A stretch of 64,000 bases of DNA from [Actinomadura] parvosata subsp. kistnae (GTDB lineage Bacteria > Actinomycetota > Actinomycetes > Streptosporangiales > Streptosporangiaceae): the NCBI RefSeq assembly GCF_900323885.1, contig NZ_OOHJ01000005.1, positions 1-64,000 of the forward strand, written 5' to 3'. The position numbers and the translations under genes were made by a program. Position 1 is the stretch's first letter. Each line of letters begins with the position of its first letter. Below the pieces are notes generated by a model. It did not search any database. It was not told where the DNA came from and saw only the letters and a program-made list of their open reading frames with translations. Positions 8,870 to 16,972 of the stretch are shown piece by piece.

Positions 8870-9825
8870 ACGACCCCATCCTGGAGCCGGCGGCGCAGGC
8901 GTTCGCCGAGGCCGCGGCCCGGCCCCCGTTCGTGTACGAGCTGGGCCCGGCCGGCGCCCGCAAGCTGCTGGACGACGTACAGGCGGGCCCCGTGCCCATG
9001 CCGGACGTCGACGAGAAGTGGATCATCGTGCCGGCCGGGGCCGGCGACGTGCGGGTGCGCATCGTCAAGCCGCTGGGCGCGGCGGGCACGCTGCCGACGG
9101 TGCTGTACGTGCACGGCGGCGGCTGGGTGCTGGGCAACGCGGGCACCCACGACCGCCTCGTCCGCGAGCTGGCCGTGGGGACGGGCGCGGCGGTGGTGTT
9201 CGTCGAGTACGACCGCTCGCCGGAGGCGCGTTACCCGGTGGCGATCGAGCAGGCGTACGCGACCGCCCAGTGGATCGTCAAGGAAGGCGCGGCGGAGGGC
9301 CTGGACGCGTCCAGGCTGGCGGTGGCGGGCGACTCGGTCGGCGGGAACATGACCGCGGCCCTGACGATCATGGCGAAGCGGCGCGGCGACGTGCGTTTCG
9401 TGCACCAGTCGCTGTACTACCCGGTCACGGACGCGGGCCAGGACACCGGCAGCTACCGCGAGTTCGCGAACGGCCCGCACCTGACGGCGAGGGCGATGGC
9501 CTGGTTCTGGGACGCGTACATCGCCGACCCCGCCCAGCGCGCCGAGATCACCGCCTCCCCGCTGCGCGCGAGCCTGGAGGACCTGGCGGGCCTGCCGCCC
9601 GCGTTCGTCGTCGTGGACGAGAACGACGTGCTGCGCGACGAGGGCGAGGCGTACGCCCGCAAGCTGACGCAGGCCGGCGTCCCGACGACCAGCGTCCGCT
9701 ACAACGGCACGCTGCACGACTTCATGATGCTCAACCCCGTGCGCGAGACCCGCGCCGCGCGGGCCGCGACCGCCCAGGCCGTCGAGGTGCTCAAGGCCGC
9801 GCTGCGCGGCGACGCGGGGAAGTGA
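8866..9825 (+). CDS. HSL-family alpha/beta hydrolase (esterase)
   Basis: 319-residue esterase of the hormone-sensitive-lipase group. The oxyanion motif HGGGW (about residue 84), the nucleophile Ser in GDSVGGN (about 158), an acid in DENDVLRDEGE (about 253) and His in GTLHDFMML (about 284) are all present. A GGGAAACGGAG ribosome site precedes the ATG. It lies directly downstream of an ECF-type promoter and 6 bp ahead of another hydrolase, so the two form one transcription unit. Likely acts on short-chain esters or xenobiotics; no substrate evident. Confidence 0.88.
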   Translation: MNDPILEPAAQAFAEAAARPPFVYELGPAGARKLLDDVQAGPVPMPDVDEKWIIVPAGAGDVRVRIVKPLGAAGTLPTVLYVHGGGWVLGNAGTHDRLVRELAVGTGAAVVFVEYDRSPEARYPVAIEQAYATAQWIVKEGAAEGLDASRLAVAGDSVGGNMTAALTIMAKRRGDVRFVHQSLYYPVTDAGQDTGSYREFANGPHLTARAMAWFWDAYIADPAQRAEITASPLRASLEDLAGLPPAFVVVDENDVLRDEGEAYARKLTQAGVPTTSVRYNGTLHDFMMLNPVRETRAARAATAQAVEVLKAALRGDAGK

Positions 9826-9831
9826 CGGCCG

Positions 9832-10599
9832 GTGCCCGCGATCCTCATTCACGGCGTTCCCGACACGCACCGCGTCTGGGCGGGCGTGCGCCGGCACCTG
9901 ACGCGTACGGACGTGGAGGCGTGGGACCTGCCGGGTTTCGGCGCCCCGCGCCCGGCCGGTTTCGGCAGCACCAAGGAGGAGTACGCCGCCTGGCTGATCG
10001 ACCGGCTGGAGCAGGTCGGCGAGCCGGTCGACCTGGTCGGCCACGACTGGGGCTGCATCCTGACCGCCCGGGTCGCGTCCCTGCGGCCCGACCTGGTACG
10101 CACCTGGGCGGGCGGGAACGGCCCGGTCAGCGCCCGCTACGCGTGGCACCCCCTGGCGCGGATCTGGCAGGACCAGGCCGAGGGTGACCGGTTCATGGCC
10201 GGCCTCGACCCGGACCGGTTCGCCGACGACGTGGCCGCCGGCTTCGAGGTGCCCGCCGACCTGGCCCGCGAGATGATGCGGCACGTCGACGAGCCGATGA
10301 AGGACAGCATTCTCCGGCTCTACCGATCGGCGCTGACGATGGGCGCCGAGTGGGAGCCGGAGCTGGCGAAGGTGAGCGCGCCCTGCCTCGTCATCTGGGG
10401 CTCGCGCGACCCGGCGTGCCCGGTGGAGTTCGCCGACGAGCTGGGCCGGGCCGTGCGGGCGGAGCGGGTGGTCAAGCTCGACTGCAACCACTGGCCGCCG
10501 CTGCAGCGGCCCGAGCAGGTGGCCGCCGCCCTTGAGGAGCACTGGCGGCGCCACCCGGCGCCGGAAGGCGGAGACCGTGGCCGCTCAGCCGGGTCGTGA
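9832..10599 (+). CDS. Alpha/beta hydrolase with Asp nucleophile
   Basis: 255-residue alpha/beta hydrolase of the haloalkane dehalogenase/epoxide hydrolase type. The nucleophile motif is GHDWG (Asp at about residue 66) rather than GxSxG, the oxyanion strand is LIHGVPDTH, and the acid and base are probably in WGSRDPACP and CNHWPPLQ. The start is GTG, 6 bp after the previous stop, with only a weak ribosome site, which suggests translational coupling. Its 3' end overlaps the WhiB gene by 23 bp. The Asp nucleophile separates it mechanistically from the serine hydrolases nearby. Confidence 0.85.
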   Translation: MPAILIHGVPDTHRVWAGVRRHLTRTDVEAWDLPGFGAPRPAGFGSTKEEYAAWLIDRLEQVGEPVDLVGHDWGCILTARVASLRPDLVRTWAGGNGPVSARYAWHPLARIWQDQAEGDRFMAGLDPDRFADDVAAGFEVPADLAREMMRHVDEPMKDSILRLYRSALTMGAEWEPELAKVSAPCLVIWGSRDPACPVEFADELGRAVRAERVVKLDCNHWPPLQRPEQVAAALEEHWRRHPAPEGGDRGRSAGS

Positions 10600-10855
10600 G
10601 CCCCGTTCGCCCTTGCGCTGGACCGCCCGCGCCGCCTGCCAGGACGCGGATCCCGCGCTGTTCTTCCCCATCACCTGGGCCGACCATCCCGGCCACCGCG
10701 AGGAGCAGGCCCGGCGCATCTGTCGGGGCTGCCCCGTGCGGGCGATCTGCCTCGACTGGGCTCTGAGCACCGGCGAGCCGGACGGCATGTGGGGCGGCAC
10801 CACCCCTGAGGAGCGGCGCCGCCTGCGCGGCCGCCGGGGCCTGGCCACGGCCTGA
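10577..10855 (+). CDS. WhiB-family transcriptional regulator
   Basis: 92-residue WhiB-like (Wbl) 4Fe-4S protein, a family confined to actinobacteria and their phages. The four cluster Cys are visible: one in AACQDADPALFF, CRGC, and AICLDWAL. The GVWGG-type turn reads GMWGGTTPEERR, followed by a basic tail (RRLRGRRG). The GTG at 10577 is chosen because GGAAGG precedes it; a longer start at 10532 would add unconserved residues. It overlaps the upstream hydrolase. Wbl proteins bind sigma factor or DNA in response to redox or NO, but no target is evident here. Confidence 0.92.
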   Translation: MAAQPGREPRSPLRWTARAACQDADPALFFPITWADHPGHREEQARRICRGCPVRAICLDWALSTGEPDGMWGGTTPEERRRLRGRRGLATA

Positions 10856-10888
10856 CCCGTCCCTACCACTCCCATCGAAGAGGACCTG

Positions 10889-11953
10889 ATGAACGACCTG
10901 GAACCGGGACGCGACAGCACGGCTCCCGGCCCGGCACCGATCGACACTCTCGACAGCCTGCGGGAGCACCTGCAGTGGGCGATCGAGCTGGAGCACGCGA
11001 CGCTGCCGCCGTACCTGTGCGCCCTGTACTCGCTGGACGCGGAGCGCAACCCCGACGCCGTGGAGGTGGTCGGCAGCGTGTTCGCCGAGGAGATGCTGCA
11101 CCTGGCGCTGGCGGCGAACCTGCTCAACGCCGTCGGCGGCCGGCCGCGCCTCGACACGCCCGGGATGTTGCCGCCCTACCCGCGGCGGCTGCCGCACAGC
11201 GCGCTGGAGCTGTCGCTGCTGCCGTTCGGGCCGCAGGCGCTGGAGATGTTCCTGCGGCTGGAGCAGCCGGCGCCGCCCGGTGCGCCGCCGGAGAGCGAGG
11301 GGTACGAGACGATCGGGCAGTTCTACGACGCCATCGAGCGAGGGCTGCGCCACCTGTGCGAGCGGCTGGGCGAGCGGGAGGTGTTCAGCGGCGACCCCGC
11401 CCGCCAGGTGAGCGGCACCCACTTCCGGCACACGGCGGGCATGCTGTTCGCGGTGGAGGACCTGGAGTCGGCGCTCGGGGCGCTGGAGGAGATCGTCGAG
11501 CAGGGCGAGGGCACCTCCAGGGGCCAGGTCTGGGACGGCGACCACGACGTCTTCCACCCCGACCGGGACGAGGTCGCCCACTACTTCCGCTTCGAGGAGC
11601 TGAAGCTCGGCCGCCGCTACCGGCGCGGCGACTCCCCGAAGTCCGGCCCCACCGGCGAGCCGATCGCGGTGAACCTGGCCGCCGTCCGCCCGATGCGGCC
11701 CGACCCGCGGCTGTCGGACCACGCGCCGGGCAGCGACGTGCGCACGGCGCAGGAGGAGTTCAACCGCACCTACCGCACGCTGCTGAACCAGCTGGAGCAG
11801 GCGTTCAACGGCGACCCGAAGCTGCTCGGCACCGCCGTCGGCACCATGTACGGCCTCAAGGGGCAGGCCGCCGCCCTGATGCTGCTGCCCGACGGCGGGG
11901 GCACCGTCGCCGGCCCGACCTTCGAGTACGTGCCGCTCGATTCGCGCCCGTAA
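10889..11953 (+). CDS. Ferritin-like protein, paralogue without CDGSH domains
   Basis: 354-residue VioB/RebD-type ferritin-like protein, closely similar to the first part of the protein at 3662. The same helix signatures appear (ELEHATLPPYLCALYSL, FAEEMLHLALAANLLNAVGG, HPDRDEVAHYFRFEELK), but it ends where the other continues into its iron-sulfur domains. DNA identity in the first 80 codons is high, with only a few synonymous changes, so duplication or gene conversion is recent. It lies after WhiB with a GAAGAGGA site. A role in metal-dependent oxidation or iron binding is plausible but not shown. Confidence 0.85.
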   Translation: MNDLEPGRDSTAPGPAPIDTLDSLREHLQWAIELEHATLPPYLCALYSLDAERNPDAVEVVGSVFAEEMLHLALAANLLNAVGGRPRLDTPGMLPPYPRRLPHSALELSLLPFGPQALEMFLRLEQPAPPGAPPESEGYETIGQFYDAIERGLRHLCERLGEREVFSGDPARQVSGTHFRHTAGMLFAVEDLESALGALEEIVEQGEGTSRGQVWDGDHDVFHPDRDEVAHYFRFEELKLGRRYRRGDSPKSGPTGEPIAVNLAAVRPMRPDPRLSDHAPGSDVRTAQEEFNRTYRTLLNQLEQAFNGDPKLLGTAVGTMYGLKGQAAALMLLPDGGGTVAGPTFEYVPLDSRP

Positions 11954-12014
11954 GCGGCGTCGTCGCCCGGCCCGCCTCCGTGCGGCCGGAAGGACATCCC
12001 AGGAGGACCTTGTC

Positions 12015-13673
12015 GTGGACAACCCCTTGAGGATCGGCGCGGAACCCGTCGACTACGTGCTGATCCTCATCTACTTCGCCGTCGTCCTGCTCGTCGGGGT
12101 GGCCGCGCGCCGGCGGATCTCCAGCAGCCTCGACTTCCTGCTGTCGGGGCGCTCGCTGCCGGCCTGGATCACCGGGCTGGCGTTCATCTCGGCCAACCTC
12201 GGCGCCGTCGAGGTGATCGGCATGTCGGCCAACGGCGCCGAGTACGGCATGCCGACCATGCACTACTACTGGATCGGCGCCGTCCCCGCCATGCTGTTCC
12301 TCGGCGTCGTCATGATGCCGTTCTACTACGGCTCCAAGGTGCGCAGCGTGCCGGAGTTCATGCGCCGCCGCTTCGGCCCCGGCGCGCACCTGGTGAACGC
12401 GATCACCTTCGCGCTCGCCCAGGTGCTGATCGCGGGCATCAACCTGTTCCTGCTGGCCACCGTCGTCAACGGCCTGCTGGGCTGGCCGCTGTGGGTGGCG
12501 CTGATCCTGGCCGCCGCGATCGTGCTCAGCTACATCACGCTCGGCGGGCTGTCGGCGGCCATCTACAACGAGGTGCTGCAGTTCTTCGTCATCGTCGCCG
12601 CGCTGCTGCCGCTCACCCTCATCGGGCTCAACCGCGTCGGCGGCGTCGGCGGCCTGATCGACCACATCCAGGACAGCGAGGAGCTGCGCTCGTGGCCGGG
12701 CACCGCGCTGGCCGGGTTCGACAGCCCGGTCCTGTCGGTGGCCGGGATCGTGTTCGGGCTGGGCTTCGTGCTCTCCTTCGGCTACTGGACGACGAACTTC
12801 GTCGAGGTGCAGCGAGCCATGGCGACCAGCTCGACGACCGCCGCGCGCAACACGCCGATCATCGCCTCGTTCCCGAAGATGTTCATCCCGTTCGTCGTCG
12901 TGATCCCCGGCATGATCGCCGGGGTGCTGGTGCCCGAGGTGGCCCGGCTCAAGGCCGGCGACCCGGCCGCCGGGGTCACCTACAACGACGCCATCTTGCT
13001 GCTCATCCGCGACACGCTGCCCACCGGCCTGCTCGGCGTCGCCCTGACCGGGCTGCTGGCGGCGTTCATGGCGGGCATGGCCGCCAACATCTCCGCCTTC
13101 AACACCGTCTTCAGCTACGACCTGTGGCAGACGTACGTGAAGAAGGGCCGCTCCGACGGCTACTACCTGAAGGTCGGCCGGTGGGCCACGGTCGGCGCGA
13201 CGCTGCTGGCGATCGGCACCGCGTTCATCGCCGCCGGCTACGGCAACCTGATGACCTATCTGCAGACGCTGTTCGGGTTCTTCAACGCGCCGCTGTTCGC
13301 CACGTTCATCCTCGGCATCCTCTGGAAACGCATGACCGCGACCGCCGGGTGGGCGGGGCTGGTGTCCGGGACGCTCGGCGCGATCGCCGTGTGGCTGGCC
13401 AACGAGCTCGGGGCCATCTCCCTGCCCGGCCAGGGCGCGGCGTTCGTGTCGGCCGGCGTGGCGTTCGTCGTGGACCTCGTGGTGAGCGTGCTGGTCAGCC
13501 TGGTCACCGCGCCGAAACCGGCGGCGGAACTGGGCGGGCTCGTCTTCTCCGGGACGCCCGCCAGGCTCCGCACGGACCCGGCCGCGACCCGGCTGCCGTG
13601 GTACCGGACGCCGGTCAAGCTCGCGGGCCTGTCCCTGCTGCTCGTCACCACCCTGAACGTGATCTTCCGATGA
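12015..13673 (+). CDS. Sodium/solute symporter (SSS family)
   Basis: 552-residue membrane protein of the sodium:solute symporter family with about 13 hydrophobic helices. The SSS core is visible in GRSLPAWITGLAFISANLG near residue 50 and in the later segment with LLAAFMAGMAANISAFNT. GTG at 12015 is used, with AGGAGGA at 12001-12007. The next gene encodes a small two-helix membrane protein, an arrangement seen when SSS transporters have a small subunit. The substrate (sugar, inositol or carboxylate) cannot be told. Confidence 0.88.
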   Translation: MDNPLRIGAEPVDYVLILIYFAVVLLVGVAARRRISSSLDFLLSGRSLPAWITGLAFISANLGAVEVIGMSANGAEYGMPTMHYYWIGAVPAMLFLGVVMMPFYYGSKVRSVPEFMRRRFGPGAHLVNAITFALAQVLIAGINLFLLATVVNGLLGWPLWVALILAAAIVLSYITLGGLSAAIYNEVLQFFVIVAALLPLTLIGLNRVGGVGGLIDHIQDSEELRSWPGTALAGFDSPVLSVAGIVFGLGFVLSFGYWTTNFVEVQRAMATSSTTAARNTPIIASFPKMFIPFVVVIPGMIAGVLVPEVARLKAGDPAAGVTYNDAILLLIRDTLPTGLLGVALTGLLAAFMAGMAANISAFNTVFSYDLWQTYVKKGRSDGYYLKVGRWATVGATLLAIGTAFIAAGYGNLMTYLQTLFGFFNAPLFATFILGILWKRMTATAGWAGLVSGTLGAIAVWLANELGAISLPGQGAAFVSAGVAFVVDLVVSVLVSLVTAPKPAAELGGLVFSGTPARLRTDPAATRLPWYRTPVKLAGLSLLLVTTLNVIFR

Positions 13674-13693
13674 CCACCCGCAAGGAGCCGGAC

Positions 13694-13921
13694 ATGACCA
13701 CACCGCGCAAGGCGAGCGCGTTCGACATCCGCGTCGTCATCGCCGCCCTGATCGGCTGCTACGGCGCCGTACTGATCATCCTCGGGCTCGTCGCGGACAC
13801 GGCGGCGGCCCGGGCCAAGACCGGCGACGTCAACGCCAACCTGTGGGCCGGCCTCGGCATGCTGGCCGTCGCCGCCGTCTTCGCGATCTCCGCCCGCCTG
13901 CGGCCGGTCCGCATCGAATGA
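13694..13921 (+). CDS. Small two-helix membrane protein, symporter partner
   Basis: 75-residue protein with two predicted membrane helices (about residues 12-35 and 50-67) and a basic C-terminus. AAGGAG at 13682-13687 supports the ATG at 13694. An in-frame ATG at 13670 overlaps the symporter stop (ATGA) and is an alternative coupled start. By position it is probably an accessory subunit of the SSS transporter. No family name is assigned. Confidence 0.7.
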   Translation: MTTPRKASAFDIRVVIAALIGCYGAVLIILGLVADTAAARAKTGDVNANLWAGLGMLAVAAVFAISARLRPVRIE

Positions 13922-13932
13922 CGACGGCAAAA

Positions 13933-13974
13933 GCAGAGGTCACCGAGCAGGGGATGCTGCTCGGTGACCTCTGC
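13933..13974 (-). terminator. Perfect 18-bp stem terminator
   Basis: Arms 13933-13950 and 13957-13974 are perfectly complementary around a 6-nt loop. Read on the minus strand it is followed by TTTTGCC, so it is a classical terminator for the cupin gene. It probably also stops the symporter transcript. Confidence 0.85.
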
Positions 13975-13991
13975 TCAGCTCCGGGCCGCGG

Positions 13992-14432
13992 TCACGACCG
14001 CGGTGCGCGCCGGTCCTTGCGGGCCTCCAGCTCCTCCTGGCTCACCGGGATCAGCATCGGCTGCCCCGGCGCGCAGAACATCGTCACCACGAACGCCGAC
14101 TCCTCATCGGACAGGTGGTTGCCGTCCTGGTAGTGGATCACGTCCCCGCCGGGCTCCCAGAACGCCTCGCCGGCCCGGACCACTCGCACGGGGTCGCCTT
14201 CGAGCTCGAAGTTGACGGCACCCTTGACCACGTACCCGTACGCGGGCCCGGAGTGCCGGTGCGGCGGCGCGCCGGGGCTGTTCGGCGGCAGCGTGACCAG
14301 GATCGTCATCGCCTCGGCCCCCTCCGGCGCGGGCGGCGCGCCCGGCACGGTGGCGACCACGTCGATCCTCGGCGGCGGGCCGCTCTTGTCGGGGTTGTCC
14401 AGGTGGTGGGCGTGAGCGTGATCGGTGCTCAT
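13992..14432 (-). CDS. Cupin-domain protein
   Basis: 146-residue single-domain cupin. Motif 1 reads PPHRHSGPAYGYVVKG with metal-binding His residues, and motif 2 includes PGGDVIHYQDGNH. The ATG at 14432 has AGAAGGA upstream. An ECF-type promoter element lies 52 nt before the start and a second one further upstream on the same strand, making this gene a likely member of the local sigma regulon. Enzymatic or binding role unknown. Confidence 0.85.
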   Translation of the reverse strand: MSTDHAHAHHLDNPDKSGPPPRIDVVATVPGAPPAPEGAEAMTILVTLPPNSPGAPPHRHSGPAYGYVVKGAVNFELEGDPVRVVRAGEAFWEPGGDVIHYQDGNHLSDEESAFVVTMFCAPGQPMLIPVSQEELEARKDRRAPRS

Positions 14433-14484
14433 CGGATGTCCTTCTCTATGGAGGGGCCGGTTCGATCCGGCCCTGTACAGCTCA

Positions 14485-14512
14485 GACCGGGCAGCGCCCC
14501 CGATGCGTGACA
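14485..14512 (-). promoter_or_regulatory. ECF-type promoter, copy 3
   Basis: On the minus strand it reads TGTCACGC, 12 nt, GCCCGGTC, with the same length and end sequences as the copies at 2519 and 8779. It ends 52 nt upstream of the cupin ATG. Next to it, 14454-14473 forms a 7-bp inverted repeat (GGGCCGG/CCGGCCC). Confidence 0.68.
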
Positions 14513-14528
14513 GGGCGCGGCGGGTTTC

Positions 14529-14651
14529 CTACCCGGCGGGACGCGGGCGCACGGGGAGCCGCTGGTGACCGTTGCTGATGAGAGTGGGAATCGTGGGCAG
14601 CTCTTCATCCGGCGCCGCGAGCGACAGCGGGTACGCCAGCCGCTCCTGTCG
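14529..14651 (-). pseudogene. Possible C-terminal gene remnant
   Basis: A protein-like tail of about 40 codons (APDEELPTIPTLISNGH and on to a stop at 14529) has no start codon or ribosome site. It sits between two ECF-type promoters, about where a gene driven by the upstream one would begin. It may be all that is left of a deleted regulon member. The rest of the 14433-14744 gap holds only the promoter elements. Confidence 0.25.
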
Positions 14652-14679
14652 TCTCCCCCGACGGGCTCGGGAAGGAGAC

Positions 14680-14707
14680 GACCGGGTGGCCCCGGCCGGG
14701 TGTGACA
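14680..14707 (-). promoter_or_regulatory. ECF-type promoter, copy 4 (possibly orphan)
   Basis: On the minus strand it reads TGTCACAC, 12 nt, ACCCGGTC, again 28 bp. It points toward the remnant at 14529-14651 and then the cupin, 248 bp away. It has no intact gene at the usual distance of about 60 nt. Confidence 0.5.
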
Positions 14708-14744
14708 GGATCGGCCCTGCCCGGTGGTGTGCGAGGATCATGAG

Positions 14745-15428
14745 GTGAGTGCCGTTTCCCCCGTTCGCAAGGTAGGCAGGCCGCGCGCCGTGGCGCGCCC
14801 GCGCAGCGGGCTGAGCCCGCGTGAGGAGATCCTGGCCGCGGCGGCGGAGCTGTTCACCACCCACGGGTACGCCGCCACCACCACGAGGGCGCTGGCCGAG
14901 CGGGCCGGGATCCGGCAGGCGTCGCTCTACCACTACTTCGGCGGCAAGGAGGACCTGCTCGCCGAGCTGCTGGAGAGCACGGTGCGGCCCTCGCTGGAGG
15001 CGGTGGGCGCCCTGGCCGGCGCTACACCGGAGGAGCGGCTGTGGGAGTTGTGCCATCGTGACGCCAGGTTGTTGTGCTCGGGGCCGTACAACCTGGGGGC
15101 GCTCTACCTGCTGCCGGAGGTGCGCACGGAGCGGTTCGCCGGGTTCCGGGGGATGCGGGAGGAGCTGAAGGGCGTCTACGGGCGGCTGCTGGCCGAGACC
15201 CCGGCCGGGGCGGCGCTGGAGCCCGCCGACAGGGAGCTGCGCACGGATCTGCTGTTCGCGCTGATCGAGGGCGTGATCCTGATCCGCAGGGATACCCCGG
15301 GCGAGCTGGCCGCCGGCGTCATCGAGACGCTGGCGGCCGCCACCGCCGACGCGGCGCTACGCCTGGCCGGCGTTGGCGACCGGCAGGGGCTCGGCGGCAG
15401 CGGCGGCGACGCTGCCGGTCCGGCGTAG
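14745..15428 (+). CDS. TetR-family regulator
   Basis: 227-residue TetR-type repressor. The N-terminal HTH spans about residues 22-68 (TTRALAERAGIRQASLYHYF), followed by an all-helical ligand domain. GTG at 14745 follows a GAGGA site. Its 3' end overlaps the convergent permease gene by 72 bp, so about 24 C-terminal residues are antisense to permease codons. Its position next to the urea/guanidine locus makes it a candidate binder of the palindromes at 16926 and 17109, but this is inference only. Confidence 0.88.
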   Translation: MSAVSPVRKVGRPRAVARPRSGLSPREEILAAAAELFTTHGYAATTTRALAERAGIRQASLYHYFGGKEDLLAELLESTVRPSLEAVGALAGATPEERLWELCHRDARLLCSGPYNLGALYLLPEVRTERFAGFRGMREELKGVYGRLLAETPAGAALEPADRELRTDLLFALIEGVILIRRDTPGELAAGVIETLAAATADAALRLAGVGDRQGLGGSGGDAAGPA

Positions 15429-16907
15429 CCGGCGGTAGAGCAGGCCGAGGGCGACGACCGCCGCGAGGAAGAGCAGCGTGAACCACTGGAAGAACCAGTG
15501 GCCGGTGAGCGGCGCGTACACCTCGGCCCTGGGCCAGGCCAGGTTGACGGTCATGGCCAGGCCGTAGCAGAAGGCCAGCGCGTTCACCGGCAGGCCCCAG
15601 CGGCCCATGCTGAACAGCGGCGTCCCGTCCTCCGCGGTGCCGGCCGGCGCGCCGCCGCGCCAGGGGCCGCGCAGGCGCTGTGCCAGCAGCGGGCCCGTCA
15701 CCATCGCGTACGCGAGGTAGAGCAGCACGATGCAGGTGGTGCCGATGGCCAGGAACGCCTCGGGCGAGGCGAAGTTGAGCAGCAGGATCGCGGCCGCGAG
15801 CAGGCCGGTGACCAGCGCGGGCCCGGTCGGCATGCCGGTGCGGGGGGAGACCCTGGACAGCGCGCCGGAGAAGGGGACGACGCCGTCGCGGGCCATGGAG
15901 AACAGCATGCGGGTGGCGGCGGTCTGGATCGCCATGGTGGCCACGGCGATGGCCACGGTCACGTCGGCCAGCAGCAGCTTGCCGACCCAGTCGCCGAGGC
16001 TGCTGGTCAGCACGTACGACAGGCCCTCGGTGGCCAGGCGCCCGTCGGTGAGGCTGGGGGCGGCGAGCAGGCCGGCGAAGATGATGAGGCCGCCGAGCAG
16101 CCCGGCCGCCGTGAGCGCGGTCAGGATGGTGCGGGGCGCGACCCGCCGCGGGTTGCGGGTCTCCTCGCTCAGCTCGCCCGCGCTGTCGAAGCCGATGAGC
16201 ACGTACGCGGCGGTGAACGAGCCGACCAGCAGCGCCCCGATGGCCCCGCCCTGCCCGCCGGTGCTGAAGGTGACGCCGGGCGCGTTCTCGGCGTGGGTGA
16301 GCAGCAGGACGACGATGAGCACGGCCCCGATGATCTCCGTGGTGACGCCGATGCTGTTGACCCTGGCGAGGACGCGGTTGTCGATGACGTTCACGGCGGT
16401 GGTGAGCGCGAGCAGGATCAGGCCGAGGATGGCGGCGTTGGCCGCGCCGGTGGCGGTGGTCGGGGCGGGGTCGCCGCCGACGAGCTGGAAGCCGGACCAG
16501 ATGGAGGGCAGCACCACCTGGAGGGCGAGCGCGGCGGCGGCGATGACGACGATCTGCCCGAGGATCATGATCCAGCCGGCGAACCAGCCGAACGCGGGCG
16601 TGCTGAGCCGGGTCGACCACTGGTAGATGGAGCCGGAGATGGGGTAGCGGGCGGCCAGCTCGGCGAAGCAGAGCGCGACCAGGAGCTGCCCGGCCAGCAC
16701 GACCGGCCAGGTCCAGAAGAAGGCGGCGCCGCCGAAGGAGTATCCGATGGCGAAGAACTGGAAGACCGTGGTGAGCACGGAGATGAAGGAGAAGCCCGCG
16801 GCGAAGGAGGCGTACCTGCCCATGCTGCGGTGCAGCTCCTGGCGGTAGCCGAAGGTGCGCAGCGCGGCCTCGTCGGTGGGGGGCGGGGGAGTGGCGGTGA
16901 CGTCCAT
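15357..16907 (-). CDS. APC-family permease of urea/guanidine locus
   Basis: 516-residue amino acid-polyamine-organocation permease with about 12 helices (ELAARYPISGSIYQW in helix 2, GFDSAGELSEETRNPRR after helix 6). It is divergent from the UAAP/carboxylase genes and shares their promoter region, so it probably imports the nitrogen compound the operon degrades (guanidine, urea or a related amine). The ATG has GGAG upstream, and a gene-oriented copy of the operon palindrome lies 18 nt before it. The 3' end overlaps the convergent TetR gene. Confidence 0.85.
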   Translation of the reverse strand: MDVTATPPPPTDEAALRTFGYRQELHRSMGRYASFAAGFSFISVLTTVFQFFAIGYSFGGAAFFWTWPVVLAGQLLVALCFAELAARYPISGSIYQWSTRLSTPAFGWFAGWIMILGQIVVIAAAALALQVVLPSIWSGFQLVGGDPAPTTATGAANAAILGLILLALTTAVNVIDNRVLARVNSIGVTTEIIGAVLIVVLLLTHAENAPGVTFSTGGQGGAIGALLVGSFTAAYVLIGFDSAGELSEETRNPRRVAPRTILTALTAAGLLGGLIIFAGLLAAPSLTDGRLATEGLSYVLTSSLGDWVGKLLLADVTVAIAVATMAIQTAATRMLFSMARDGVVPFSGALSRVSPRTGMPTGPALVTGLLAAAILLLNFASPEAFLAIGTTCIVLLYLAYAMVTGPLLAQRLRGPWRGGAPAGTAEDGTPLFSMGRWGLPVNALAFCYGLAMTVNLAWPRAEVYAPLTGHWFFQWFTLLFLAAVVALGLLYRRLRRTGSVAAAAAEPLPVANAGQA

Positions 16908-16925
16908 CGGGGCTCCGGGCGGTCG

Positions 16926-16947
16926 AATTTCTGTCGGTTGACCGATA
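16926..16947 (-). promoter_or_regulatory. Operator-like site before permease gene
   Basis: Read toward the permease, this site carries GTCAACCGACAGAAATT, 18 nt from the ATG. It matches the site before the UAAP1 gene at 15 of 17 positions or better, in the same orientation relative to its own gene. A TCGGT/ACCGA inverted repeat lies inside it. Confidence 0.55.
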
Positions 16948-16972
16948 TGTACGGGCCCGTGGTTTCCGCCTC

